Part shown: positions 45,482 to 54,695 of the stretch, in pieces | Numbering within the stretch: the stretch's first letter is position 1 | How the letters are laid out: each line of letters opens with the position of its first letter | Assembly: GCF_023015865.1 (NCBI RefSeq) | Contig: NZ_JALKBC010000015.1 | Coordinates: 62,001-126,000, forward strand | Reading direction: 5' to 3' | From: Arenibacter sp. F26102 | GTDB taxonomy: Bacteria; Bacteroidota; Bacteroidia; Flavobacteriales; Flavobacteriaceae | DNA length: 64,000 nucleotides | Notes under the pieces: generated by a model | Seen by the model: only the letters and a program-made list of their open reading frames with translations | Told to the model about the DNA's origin: nothing | Databases searched by the model: none | Translations under genes and position numbers: made by a program

Positions 45482-46312
45482 ATGGCTATAATTACATTAA
45501 CTACTGATTTTGGATATAAAGATCATTTTGTAGGCGCCATAAAAGGTACAATTTACAAAGAATTGTCGGACGCAAAAATTGTTGATATTTCACATTCCAT
45601 TGCGCCTTTCAACATTCAGGAATGCGCATATATATTAAAAAACTCCTATAAAAATTTCCCAGATGGCAGCATTCATATTGTTGGAGTAGATTCTGAATTG
45701 TCCCCAGAAAACCAACATATAGCAGTTTTGGTGGACAACCACTATTTTATAATGGCCAACAACGGGGTAATAGGGCTCATAATTTCTGAAATAGTACCAG
45801 AAAAAGTGGTGGAAATTCAATTGCCGAATAGTATAGATAGTTCCTTTCCCGAAATGGATGTTTTTGTTAAGGCGGCAAGCCATATAGCACGCGGGGGGAA
45901 ACTTGAAGTAATAGGAAGGCCTTTTAAGGATCTAAAAGACCTAAGGGAATTCAATCCTAGAATTTCCGATAACAAAACGACCATTTCGGGCAGTGTAATA
46001 TATATTGACAACTATGGCAATGTGGTTACCAACATTCAACAGAGCATTTTCAAGGCTGTTGGCAAGGGTAGAACCTTTGAACTGCAGGCCCGAAACAAGA
46101 AAATACGGGAAATCCATAATAAATACGGGGACATCATAAATTACAATCTGGATAAGAGTCAACGTAAATCTCCTGGAGAGTTGCTGGCACTTTTTAACTC
46201 ATCCGGGTATTTGGAAATTGCTATCTACAAAAGTGACCTTAATACCGTTGGAGGCGCCTCTACCTTATTAGGTCTGGATTATCGGGATACGGTAATGATT
46301 AATTTTGCCTAA
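45482..46312 (+). CDS. SAM hydroxide adenosyltransferase (DUF62 family)
   Basis: A 276-residue enzyme of the fluorinase-related DUF62 family that hydrolyses S-adenosylmethionine to adenosine and methionine. The N-terminal TLTTDFGYKDHFVGAIKGTI carries the conserved aspartate. VVDISHSIAPFNIQECAYIL and HIVGVDSEL are the central blocks, and GSVIYIDNYGNVVTNI with GASTLLGLDYRDTV form the C-terminal domain. A monooxygenase-like gene and gldF follow closely, so an operon is likely. Confidence 0.92.
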   Translation: MAIITLTTDFGYKDHFVGAIKGTIYKELSDAKIVDISHSIAPFNIQECAYILKNSYKNFPDGSIHIVGVDSELSPENQHIAVLVDNHYFIMANNGVIGLIISEIVPEKVVEIQLPNSIDSSFPEMDVFVKAASHIARGGKLEVIGRPFKDLKDLREFNPRISDNKTTISGSVIYIDNYGNVVTNIQQSIFKAVGKGRTFELQARNKKIREIHNKYGDIINYNLDKSQRKSPGELLALFNSSGYLEIAIYKSDLNTVGGASTLLGLDYRDTVMINFA

Positions 46313-46326
46313 AAGAGAATTAACAA

Positions 46327-46623
46327 ATGTTGGTAAGAATTGTAAAATTAACTTTCAAAAAGGAAAATATTGCTAGTTTTGAAGCCATCTTTGAAAAAAA
46401 CAAAAGGAAAATCAGACAGGTAGAAGGTTGTACTTTCCTGGAATTGTTACAGAGCAAGGAAGAGGATAATATATATTTCACTTATAGTTATTGGAACAGC
46501 ACTGCCGATCTGGAAAACTATAGAAATTCGGAATTTTTCAAGTCCGTCTGGAAAAAGACAAAACTATTATTTGAGGAAAAACCAGAAGCCTGGAGCCTTA
46601 TAAAGAAGGAAACCGTTAATTAA
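46327..46623 (+). CDS. Antibiotic biosynthesis monooxygenase (ABM) domain protein
   Basis: A 98-residue ferredoxin-like alpha/beta barrel protein: LVRIVKLTFKKENIASFEAIFEKNKRKIRQVEGCTFLEL, then FTYSYWNSTADLENYRNSEFFKSVW. Many members are small haem- or quinol-handling monooxygenases; no specific activity can be inferred. It lies 14 bases after the DUF62 gene and 5 bases before gldF. Confidence 0.85.
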   Translation: MLVRIVKLTFKKENIASFEAIFEKNKRKIRQVEGCTFLELLQSKEEDNIYFTYSYWNSTADLENYRNSEFFKSVWKKTKLLFEEKPEAWSLIKKETVN

Positions 46624-46628
46624 TTTGT

Positions 46629-47360
46629 ATGCTTGCCATATTTAAAAGAGAAATTCAATCATTCTTTACCTCGCCCATTGGTTATCTGGTTATTGGATTA
46701 TTTTTAGTGCTTAGTGGATTGTTCCTATGGGTCTTTAAAGGACCTTTCAATGTATTTGAATACGGCTTTGCGGATCTAAGCAATTTCTTTCTACTTGCCC
46801 CATGGGTATTTCTTTTCTTGATTCCTGCCATAACCATGAAAAGTTTTTCCGAAGAAAAGAAACTAGGTACTTTGGAGCTCCTTTTTATTAAGCCTATTTC
46901 TCTCTGGGAAACAGTATTGGGAAAATTTTTAGGTACATTCTGTCTGGCTTTAATAGCCATATTGCCCACACTTCTTTATGTGTATACCATTTCCCAATTA
47001 GGTGTTACCATAGGTAATTTGGATATGGGAATGGTCATAGGATCTTATTTTGGCCTGTTGTTCTTGGTTGCCAGTTACACGGCAATTGGGCTATTTGCCT
47101 CTACCCTTTCCGAAAACCAAATTGTAGCCTTTATTATTGGTATGGCACTGTGTTTTCTTATGTTTTATGGTTTTGAAAGTTTGGCCACGGTATTGCCTAC
47201 TAGTCCTGTAATAATTTTTGTTAAAAACCTTGGAATGAAGGCTCATTTTGAAAGTATCGCCAGAGGAGTATTGGATACAAGGGACGCTATATATTTTATA
47301 AGTCTCACCTTATTTTTTCTTTATCTGACCATTATTCAACTTAAAAATCAAAATAGATAA
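46629..47360 (+). CDS. gldF: Gliding motility-associated ABC transporter permease GldF
   Basis: A 243-residue ABC-2 permease with six transmembrane segments. MLAIFKREIQSFFTSPIGYLVIGLFL is the family start, and AITMKSFSEEKKLGTLELLFIKPI is the characteristic coupling loop. GldF works with GldG and the separately encoded ATPase GldA in flavobacterial gliding. Its stop overlaps the gldG start by one base (TAATG), indicating coupled translation. gldA is not in the window. Confidence 0.95.
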   Translation: MLAIFKREIQSFFTSPIGYLVIGLFLVLSGLFLWVFKGPFNVFEYGFADLSNFFLLAPWVFLFLIPAITMKSFSEEKKLGTLELLFIKPISLWETVLGKFLGTFCLALIAILPTLLYVYTISQLGVTIGNLDMGMVIGSYFGLLFLVASYTAIGLFASTLSENQIVAFIIGMALCFLMFYGFESLATVLPTSPVIIFVKNLGMKAHFESIARGVLDTRDAIYFISLTLFFLYLTIIQLKNQNR

Positions 47361-49024
47361 TGAAAAAGACTTTGTTATCTATCATTAAGGCTGTTTCCCT
47401 ATTGTTGATCATAAATATTGTGGGTAGTTATTTCTACACTAGGATAGATTTGACCGAGGACAACAGGTATACCCTATCCAAATCGGCTCTTAAGGCTGTA
47501 GGTGAATTTGACGCCCCCGTTATAATCGATATTTTACTGGATGGAAATCTTCCTCCTGAATTTATTAAATTGAAGGTGGAGACCCGTCAACTTTTGGAGG
47601 AGTTTGCTGCTGAAAACAAGAATATAAAGTTCAATTTTGTTAATCCACTTGAAGGCAATTCACAAATTGATGCCGTTATAACAGATTTGCAAGGGTTGGG
47701 ACTTACCCCTACCAATGTGACCGTTGAACAGAATGGAAAAGTTTCCCAGGAAATTATTTTTCCTTGGGCCATGGTCAATTACAATAATAGTACGGTAAAG
47801 GTTCCCTTGCTAAAAAACAAACTTGGTGCAACCACGGAAGAACGGGTAAACAATTCTGTACAACATTTGGAATATGCCTTTGCCGACGCTTTTGCCAGAT
47901 TGGACATCAAGGAGAAGAAAAAAATTGCCATCATTAAGGGCAATGGTGAGATGGAGGATATTTTAATGGCCGATTATTTAACCACTATAAAGGATTATTA
48001 CAATATTGGTGCCATTACCTTAGACTCGGTTGCAACAAATCCTGAAAAGGTTTTGCAACATTTAAAAGGGTTTGATCTGGCCATAATAGCAAAACCTACT
48101 GAGGCCTTTACCGATAAGGAGAAATACATAATGGATCAATTTATTACCGGAGGAGGCAAATCTTTATGGCTCATTGATCAAGTCGCTATGGAACTGGACA
48201 GTCTCTTCAATGAAAATGGTACCGCCTTGGCTTTGCCACGCAACCTTAACCTTAACGACTTTTTCTTTAAATATGGCGTTAGATTAAATACGGATTTGGT
48301 AAACGATCTCTATTTCACTCAAATAGTACTGGCTAGCGGAGAAGGGAACAGTTCCCAATACAACCCCGTCCCATGGTACTACAACCCAATGGTCTTCTCC
48401 AAAAACGATCATCCAATAAATAATAACTTGGAAGCGGTAAGGTTCCAATTTACCAGTAGCATGGACACCTTGAACAATGATTATAAGAAACATATATTGT
48501 TGACAAGCTCTCCCTTATCCAAAACCGAAGGAGTGCCTAAACCAATTCATCTTGACATCATAAATACCCCGCCGGACAAGAATATATATAATGATGGCAA
48601 TAAGATATTGGGCGTTTTGATAGAGGGCACCTTTAAATCTACCTTCCTCAATCGTATAAAACCCATAAAGCTAGATAAACCAATAGATCAAGGCCCTGAA
48701 AACAAAATGATCATACTTTCTGACGGCGATCTAATTAGAAACCAGATCCGAAATGGTAGACCCTTGGAATTGGGTTACGATAAATGGACGAATAACTTTT
48801 TTGGCAACAAGGAATTTCTGATAAATTGCCTTAATTACCTTTTGGACGATTCCGGACTTATAAACATTCGGAATAAGAAAGTTGGCATTCCATTCTTGGA
48901 TGAGGAAAAAATTAATGACCAAAAAACCAAATGGCAGTTGATTAATATTGGCCTGCCCCTATGTTTGACCTTTATTTTTGGTTTCCTAATACACACCATA
49001 AGAAAGAAAAAATATGGGGCATAA
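47360..49024 (+). CDS. gldG: Gliding motility-associated ABC transporter substrate-binding protein GldG
   Basis: A 554-residue protein with an N-terminal transmembrane anchor (IIKAVSLLLIINIVGSYFYTRI). A large periplasmic part follows, starting DLTEDNRYTLSKSALKAV (the GldG/ABC_transp_aux signature), and a C-terminal membrane helix (INIGLPLCLTFIFGFLIHTI) with a basic tail. It is expected to act with GldF; the complex supports gliding motility through an undefined cargo. Translationally coupled to gldF. Confidence 0.95.
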   Translation: MKKTLLSIIKAVSLLLIINIVGSYFYTRIDLTEDNRYTLSKSALKAVGEFDAPVIIDILLDGNLPPEFIKLKVETRQLLEEFAAENKNIKFNFVNPLEGNSQIDAVITDLQGLGLTPTNVTVEQNGKVSQEIIFPWAMVNYNNSTVKVPLLKNKLGATTEERVNNSVQHLEYAFADAFARLDIKEKKKIAIIKGNGEMEDILMADYLTTIKDYYNIGAITLDSVATNPEKVLQHLKGFDLAIIAKPTEAFTDKEKYIMDQFITGGGKSLWLIDQVAMELDSLFNENGTALALPRNLNLNDFFFKYGVRLNTDLVNDLYFTQIVLASGEGNSSQYNPVPWYYNPMVFSKNDHPINNNLEAVRFQFTSSMDTLNNDYKKHILLTSSPLSKTEGVPKPIHLDIINTPPDKNIYNDGNKILGVLIEGTFKSTFLNRIKPIKLDKPIDQGPENKMIILSDGDLIRNQIRNGRPLELGYDKWTNNFFGNKEFLINCLNYLLDDSGLINIRNKKVGIPFLDEEKINDQKTKWQLINIGLPLCLTFIFGFLIHTIRKKKYGA

Positions 49025-49170
49025 GTGTTGATAAGTTTGTTTCCTTAAAAAGGACAATTAAAATATCTTTGTTTTGACTGTGATTCAAGGAATATTGCGG
49101 ATTCAAACAGATATTTAAGCACTGTTTTAGGTTGTACAATAATGTAGATTCCTTAAAAAAAAATAAACCA

Positions 49171-50289
49171 ATGAAATTTATAGTATCTAGCACTTATTTA
49201 CTAAAACAACTCCAAGTACTAGGTGGGGTAATTAATAATAGCAACACCTTGCCAATTCTTGACAATTTTCTCTTTGATTTAAATCAGAAGGAGCTTACCG
49301 TATCGGCCTCCGATTTGGAAACCACCATGAGTTCTGTATTAGAGGTGGATTCTGACAATGAGGGAACCATTGCTGTACCGGCAAAATTGTTATTGGAAAT
49401 TTTAAAAACCTTTCCAGAACAGCCCCTTACATTCGTGGTAGAGGATAACAATACGGTAGAGATCAGTTCCAATCATGGTAAATACGCCTTGGCCTATGCA
49501 GATGGAGCGGAGTTTCCGAAATCGGTAGAATTGTCCAGTCCGTCCTCCACTACTATAGTTGGTGATATATTGGCTACTGCTATCAACAAGACTATTTTTG
49601 CTGCTGGCAACGATGACCTTAGACCTGTAATGAGCGGTGTCTTTTTTCAATTCTCTCCTGAAAGTTTAACCTTCGTTGCAACCGATGCCCATAAATTGGT
49701 GAAATACCAACGAAACGATGTAACGGCCTCCAAAGTGGCCGAGTTTATAATGCCCAAAAAACCTTTGAATTTATTAAAAGGAATTTTAGCGGGCAGCGAA
49801 ACAGAAGTGCTTATTGAATACAACGAAAGCAACGCCAAATTCAGTTTTGAAAATACAATATTGATCTGTAGGTTGATCGACGGTAAATATCCAAATTATG
49901 AAGCGGTAATCCCAAAGGAGAATCCTAATAAATTGTCCATTGCCCGCACCCAACTTTTAAGTTCGGTGAGGAGGGTCTCTATATTCTCCAATAAGACCAC
50001 CCACCAAATACGATTAAAAATTGCTGGGGCCGAATTAAATATTTCCGCAGAGGATATAGATTACAGCAATAAGGCAGAAGAACGTTTAACCTGTTCTTAC
50101 CAGGGAGACGACATGCAAATAGGTTTTAATTCCAGATTCTTGGTAGAAATGCTGAACAATCTAACCTCGGATGACGTACAATTGGAAATGAGTCTTCCCA
50201 ACAGGGCCGGCATCCTTACCCCTATTGATGGTTTGGATGAAGGTGAAAATGTTACCATGTTGGTTATGCCTGTAATGCTTAACAGTTAG
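49171..50289 (+). CDS. dnaN: DNA polymerase III subunit beta (sliding clamp)
   Basis: The start is ATG 49171 (MKFIVSSTYLLKQLQVLGG), giving 372 residues; the longer frame to 49132 is unsupported. Three repeated clamp domains of about 120 residues are visible, with LPILDNFLFDL, the central DLRPVMSGVFFQFSPESLTFVATDAHKLV, and the C-terminal MLNNLTSDDVQLEMSLPNRAGILTP followed by VTMLVMPVML. A -7 box TATCTTTG is at 49064-49071. It is separated from gldG by 146 bases and followed by a strong terminator. Confidence 0.97.
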   Translation: MKFIVSSTYLLKQLQVLGGVINNSNTLPILDNFLFDLNQKELTVSASDLETTMSSVLEVDSDNEGTIAVPAKLLLEILKTFPEQPLTFVVEDNNTVEISSNHGKYALAYADGAEFPKSVELSSPSSTTIVGDILATAINKTIFAAGNDDLRPVMSGVFFQFSPESLTFVATDAHKLVKYQRNDVTASKVAEFIMPKKPLNLLKGILAGSETEVLIEYNESNAKFSFENTILICRLIDGKYPNYEAVIPKENPNKLSIARTQLLSSVRRVSIFSNKTTHQIRLKIAGAELNISAEDIDYSNKAEERLTCSYQGDDMQIGFNSRFLVEMLNNLTSDDVQLEMSLPNRAGILTPIDGLDEGENVTMLVMPVMLNS

Positions 50290-50351
50290 ATAATAAGATT
50301 CAATTTTATCATTTAAAGTTGAATTCATAATACACCCCACGCTTTCACTAT

Positions 50352-50389
50352 AAAAAAAGCCGTATTTCAAATGAAATACGGCTTTTTTT
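50352..50389. terminator. Bidirectional terminator after dnaN
   Basis: AAAAAAAGCCGTATTTC and GAAATACGGCTTTTTTT pair around a short AAAT loop, a long perfect stem with A/T tracts on both sides, between the converging dnaN and DUF4870 genes. Confidence 0.93.
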
Positions 50390-50412
50390 GTTTTGATCTA
50401 TTTCTATTCTCC

Positions 50413-50751
50413 TTAAACAAACTTTATACTCAGGGGATAATGCGGCCTTTCCCCATTGGATACCTTAATGGCATTAACAATAGGAAATACAAAGCAAAGA
50501 ATGGCCACTCCAATAATCCCCAAAATTCCTAAACCAAAAAGTAAAATCAAAGGAATACAAATTATGATATATAAAAACATGCTTAATTGAAAATTGATGA
50601 TCGACTTCCCATTTTCATCCATATTCATAATCGTATCCCTCTGTGTTAACCACAAAATCAAGGGAACGATAAATCCCCCAAATCCTGTTACTATATCCAG
50701 CAATTGACTCAAATGGGTCAATACCAATAGTTGTCTGTTTTCTGCCTTCAT
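50413..50751 (-). CDS. DUF4870 membrane protein
   Basis: A 112-residue protein with three hydrophobic segments (LLDIVTGFGGFIVPLILWLT, SMFLYIIICIPLILLFGLGIL, IGVAILCFVFPIVNAIKV) and the family pattern ENRQLLVLTHLSQL at the start and GKSIINFQLS between helices. This matches DUF4870 (Tic20-like). Function unknown; it stands alone. Confidence 0.88.
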   Translation of the reverse strand: MKAENRQLLVLTHLSQLLDIVTGFGGFIVPLILWLTQRDTIMNMDENGKSIINFQLSMFLYIIICIPLILLFGLGILGIIGVAILCFVFPIVNAIKVSNGERPHYPLSIKFV

Positions 50752-50902
50752 CGATTACTATTATTAGGTCTAAATGGGTAAAAAAGGTTAAGTATCCTAC
50801 TTTTCCTTGCTCCCATAATTGGTTGTTGTAATTATAAGACGTATAATTTCAACTTTTGTTACACCAACAGGTTTATCCGGTTTTCAAAGTTTAGTGCATC
50901 CA

Positions 50903-51388
50903 CTATTGTTTACGCTCTAATTTTTCCAATTTCTCCCTATCATTCTCAATCCCTTTTTCCAGTTTGTCTATTTTCTTATTTAACTTCTCTATAGCCAAAG
51001 GTGACAATTTCCCCTTTTTCTCGTCCTTGATCATTTTCTTCTGAAGCTTTTCAATTTTCCTTTGATCTTTGGCAATAGACCTTCTCTTGGAATCTATGTC
51101 CGAAGAAAGTTTTTCCCTCTTTTTTAACTCGTTTTCTGCATTCTTTTGTGCTTTTTCTGCTCTTTTTTGTGCTTTTTCTAACTTCTTGGCTTCCCTTTCT
51201 GCCTTTTCTATCGCCTTTTCTACCTTTTTCTGTGCCTCCTGGGCTTCTTTCGCCTCGCGCAAAATTCTTTGCTGCTCCATTTGTGCACTATTTTCAGTTG
51301 GAGTTACCGGAACTTCTGTTTCTTGTGCCAAGGAGATTTGGCAGAATAAAGCTACTGCCAATAATGTAATAATTCTGATTGATTTCAT
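50903..51388 (-). CDS. Secreted coiled-coil protein, Lys/Glu-rich
   Basis: A 161-residue protein with a signal peptide (IITLLAVALFCQISLAQ). The mature part is almost entirely predicted coiled coil built from lysine, glutamate and alanine (KEAQEAQKKVEKAIEKAERE, KKREKLSSDIDSKRRSIAK), with a short KKGKLSPLAIEKL break near residue 125. Repetitive composition makes homology unreliable. Probably a periplasmic rod or spacer; function unknown. Confidence 0.75.
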   Translation of the reverse strand: MKSIRIITLLAVALFCQISLAQETEVPVTPTENSAQMEQQRILREAKEAQEAQKKVEKAIEKAEREAKKLEKAQKRAEKAQKNAENELKKREKLSSDIDSKRRSIAKDQRKIEKLQKKMIKDEKKGKLSPLAIEKLNKKIDKLEKGIENDREKLEKLERKQ

Positions 51389-51706
51389 ATAATCATTTTT
51401 AGTTGAATGGCCCTATACAATAGCCTTCAAAGGGATATTTCACCCCCTCTGATATGACATTTAGGTCACCACCAAAATTAGGTCATTTATTCGGGATTAA
51501 TTATGATTAAAATCATTGTGTTAAATTTTACTCTACCAAAAATAGAAGTTCTAAACCCTTGTTGTATTTGTTGTTTTCAATCATTTTACAAAGTGTTCAT
51601 GCCTATCTTTCCCGTCTTCCCAAAAAGTAAACCATAGCTGCCAACAATTGGAAATCGGGACAGGATTAAAAATTATAAATCGTATTTTTACCACCAATTT
51701 AAATCT
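51389..51706. other. Intergenic region upstream of mnmE, 318 bp
   Basis: No gene or clear hairpin is visible. It must contain divergent promoters for the coiled-coil protein and mnmE. No perfect TAnnTTTG box with a well-placed TTTG was found for mnmE. Confidence 0.4.
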
Positions 51707-53104
51707 ATGATTACCAACGACAACATCATTGCTTTGGCCACTCCTTCAGGGGCAGGTGCCATAGCCGTTATCCGAATTTCCGGGAAGGATGCCATTGCCT
51801 TGGCCAATTCTTTTTTCAAATCGATTCGAGGAAAAGATTTAAAAAAACAGAAGAGCCATACCATTCATTTGGGACATATTACGGAGAACGATAAGGTGTT
51901 GGATGAAGTACTATTATCTCTATTTAAAGGTCCACATTCCTATACCGGTGAAGATGTTGTGGAAATATCCTGTCATGGTTCTCCCTATATTCAACAGCAA
52001 ATTATTCAACTATTCCTACGAAACGGCTGTCGAATGGCGACTGCAGGGGAATTTACACTACGCGCTTTTTTAAACGGTAAAATGGACCTGAGTCAGGCCG
52101 AAGCTGTGGCCGACCTTATTGCCTCGGATAACGAGGCCAGCCACCAGATAGCCATACAGCAGATGCGGGGTGGATTTAGCAATGAAATAAAAAAATTGAG
52201 GGACCAGCTTCTGAACTTCGCTTCCCTAATGGAATTGGAACTCGACTTTGCAGAGGAGGATGTAGAATTTGCGGACCGAACCCAGTTTAAAATACTACTG
52301 ACCAAGATACAAAGAATCTTAAAACGCTTGATAGATTCATTTGCCGTTGGTAATGTCATCAAGAATGGGATTCCCATTGCCATTGTTGGGGAACCCAATG
52401 TGGGAAAATCTACCTTGCTCAATTCCCTTTTAAATGAGGAACGGGCTATAGTAAGCGAAATTGCAGGAACTACCAGGGATACTATTGAGGACGAGATTGT
52501 AATAGGAGGCATAGGATTTCGGTTTATTGATACCGCAGGTATCCGGGATACCAAAGACGTGGTGGAAAGCATAGGGATAAAAAAGACGTTTGAGAAAATA
52601 GAACAAGCCCAGGTTGTGGTGCTATTGGTAGATGGTTGGCAGATGGCAACCGACGCAGCCAAGCTAAAGTCGAGCATAAGGGAATTGGAAAAAATTAAAA
52701 ACAAATATCCTCACAAACCCTTGGTCGTAATTGCCAATAAGGTGGATATGTTGAATGAGGAACAAATAATAAATCTGCAAGCCCAAATTTCAGAACTGCA
52801 CCTATTATCCGCGAAAACTGGAAAAGGCGTCGAAGCCCTAAAATCACGTTTGTTGGATTTTGTAAATACGGGAGCCTTGCGCAATAGTGAAACCATAGTA
52901 ACCAACACAAGGCATTACAGCTCCCTTATAAAGGCTCTGGAAGAGATAGAGAAGGTACAATTTGGAATGGATGAGGATACGCCTAGCGATCTTCTGGCCA
53001 TAGATGTCCGCGAAGCACTCTACCATTTAGGGGAAATTACAGGACAAGTGACCAATGACGAACTTTTGGGAAATATTTTTGCTAATTTCTGTATCGGAAA
53101 ATAG
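51707..53104 (+). CDS. mnmE: tRNA uridine-5-carboxymethylaminomethyl(34) synthesis GTPase
   Basis: GTPase that with MnmG modifies wobble uridines. An N-terminal folate-binding domain (ALATPSGAGAIAVIRISG, PHSYTGEDVVEISCHGSPYI) is followed by a helical domain with inserted G domain: G1 GEPNVGKSTLLNSLL near residue 228, G2/G3 AGTTRDTIEDE and DTAGIRDTKDVVESIGI, and G4 NKVD. The C-terminal IFANFCIGK holds the formyl-folate-activating cysteine at the very end. The last codons overlap the left attachment site of the mobile element, and the element preserves them, so the gene stays intact. Confidence 0.98.
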   Translation: MITNDNIIALATPSGAGAIAVIRISGKDAIALANSFFKSIRGKDLKKQKSHTIHLGHITENDKVLDEVLLSLFKGPHSYTGEDVVEISCHGSPYIQQQIIQLFLRNGCRMATAGEFTLRAFLNGKMDLSQAEAVADLIASDNEASHQIAIQQMRGGFSNEIKKLRDQLLNFASLMELELDFAEEDVEFADRTQFKILLTKIQRILKRLIDSFAVGNVIKNGIPIAIVGEPNVGKSTLLNSLLNEERAIVSEIAGTTRDTIEDEIVIGGIGFRFIDTAGIRDTKDVVESIGIKKTFEKIEQAQVVVLLVDGWQMATDAAKLKSSIRELEKIKNKYPHKPLVVIANKVDMLNEEQIINLQAQISELHLLSAKTGKGVEALKSRLLDFVNTGALRNSETIVTNTRHYSSLIKALEEIEKVQFGMDEDTPSDLLAIDVREALYHLGEITGQVTNDELLGNIFANFCIGK

Positions 53105-53108
53105 ACAA
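53086..53108 (+). repeat. Left attachment site (attL) at the mnmE 3' end
   Basis: TTTCTGTATCGG, then AAAATAGACAA. It encodes the terminal Phe-Cys-Ile-Gly-Lys-stop of MnmE and is repeated in direct orientation at 62030-62052 with 21 of 23 bases identical. This matches the use of conserved gene ends as recombination targets. Confidence 0.85.
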
Positions 53109-53210
53109 GGGTTTTATTTAATATCATTTGATTGCAAATGGCTGTAAATCAATTACTTGTTGATAACTTTTAGATTTTTGATTTCCCATATTCGTCTTAT
53201 TTTCGTACTT

Positions 53211-53274
53211 TTTTGTATCCCATCTGTACCTCGAAATAAGTTTTTGAGGTCGAGATACAAAATTTGCACCTCAT
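53211..53274. promoter_or_regulatory. Inverted repeats and GTACCTC boxes upstream of the integrase
   Basis: TTTTGTATC (53211-53219) pairs with GATACAAAA (53254-53262), and inside it ACCTC (53228-53232) pairs with GAGGT (53246-53250). TGTACCTCG (53225-53233) and TGCACCTCAT (53265-53274) resemble the two boxes near the right end (61974-61995). Candidate integrase arm sites and/or integrase operator. Confidence 0.5.
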
Positions 53275-54429
53275 ATGAAAATCCATCTCAGAAAGAAAAA
53301 ATTGAAAAGTGGAATGACCAGCCTTTATATAGAGTATTATAAAGGCCATACCACCACACCTGAAGGAAAAAGCAAAATTCTCCGAGATTTTGAATACTTA
53401 GAGCTCTACTTGACCACTGACCCTAAGACCGCTGCTGAAAGGAAAAAGAATCAAGAACAACTTGAATTAGCCGAACAAATCTTGGCCATTAGAAAAGCCG
53501 AAGTGTATCAAGGCAGATACAACATACAGAACGACAATAAGGGTAGACTAAGCTTTATGGATTTTTATGAACAAAAGAAAGAGGAACGCTACCAGACCAA
53601 AGGCAATTATGACAACTGGGATGCCGCCCAAAAGCACATAGAGGCCTATTGTCCGGTCCAGATCACCTTAAATGATGTTGATGTGGATTTCATCAAAGGA
53701 TTTAAAAAATATCTGGATACAGTAGCCGTGACCAAAAGCGAAAAGAAGCTTTCACAAAATACCAAGCACACCTATTTTAATAAATTCAAGGCCTGTCTTA
53801 ATGCAGCTTTCGATGAAGGCTACCTAAAGGAAAACTACATAAAAAAGGTCAAAGGCTTTACCATGGGAGAATCTACTAGGGAATACCTCACATCGGAAGA
53901 GCTCCAAAAATTGGCGGATACCCCATGCAAACTCCCAATCTTAAAACGCGCTTTTCTCTTCTCAGCGCTAACTGGCATACGATGGTCAGACGTCAATAAA
54001 TTAAAATGGTCCGAGGTTCGTGATGAAGGTATTGACAATTCTGGAATTCCCGTTTTCCGAATTGTGTTTCAGCAAAAGAAAACAGACGGAGTGGAATATC
54101 TATATATTTCCCAACAGGCCAGGGAGCTTCTTGGTGAACGGAAAGACCACAAGGAAAGAGTCTTCAAAGGGCTACGTTATAGTGCACATATGAACATGCA
54201 ATTGCTCAGGTGGTGTATGTTTGCTGGGATAAACAAGCATATCACCTTTCATTCAGCCCGGCACACCAATGCCGTTTTACTTTTGGAAAATGGCGCGGAT
54301 ATTTATACCGTTTCCAAACGTCTCGGACATCGTGAAATTAGAACTACTGAGATCTATGCCAAAATCATCGACAAAAAAATGAAGGAAGCAGCATATTTAA
54401 TTCCTAAATTATATATGGATTTTCAATAA
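53275..54429 (+). CDS. Tyrosine site-specific integrase (Bacteroidetes type)
   Basis: A 384-residue integrase. The N-terminal arm-binding-like region (about 1-75) begins MKIHLRKKKLKSGMTSLYIEYY. The SAM-like core-binding domain (about 95-205) has MDFYEQKKEERYQTKGNYDNW and TKHTYFNKFKACLNAAFDEGY. The catalytic domain shows TGIRWSDVNKLKW (Arg near 233), FHSARHTNAVLLLENG (HxxRH near 325), LGHREIRTTEIYAKI (His, then nucleophilic Tyr near 360). All catalytic residues are present. It lies 166 bases inside attL and should catalyse recombination at the mnmE end. Confidence 0.95.
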   Translation: MKIHLRKKKLKSGMTSLYIEYYKGHTTTPEGKSKILRDFEYLELYLTTDPKTAAERKKNQEQLELAEQILAIRKAEVYQGRYNIQNDNKGRLSFMDFYEQKKEERYQTKGNYDNWDAAQKHIEAYCPVQITLNDVDVDFIKGFKKYLDTVAVTKSEKKLSQNTKHTYFNKFKACLNAAFDEGYLKENYIKKVKGFTMGESTREYLTSEELQKLADTPCKLPILKRAFLFSALTGIRWSDVNKLKWSEVRDEGIDNSGIPVFRIVFQQKKTDGVEYLYISQQARELLGERKDHKERVFKGLRYSAHMNMQLLRWCMFAGINKHITFHSARHTNAVLLLENGADIYTVSKRLGHREIRTTEIYAKIIDKKMKEAAYLIPKLYMDFQ

Positions 54430-54695
54430 ACACGTTTCATTTATCTTTCGAAGAATCAAGTGTAATTTAAATTAACTCTTGTAATACTTTAAAAGTTTCT
54501 CGATATAAAATTTTTGAAATATTATTTTTTACTTTTAAACAGCTAGGTTTTAAACAATTTACCATTCGAATTATAGCTCAATTATCTAATCGGCTATTAA
54601 CGTATTATCTAGATTGTAATGAAAGATAATCAAAATTAGGGCAGATAGTTGTAGACATATAATTCATCAGATATTCCTTGTTAAACTGACACTAT

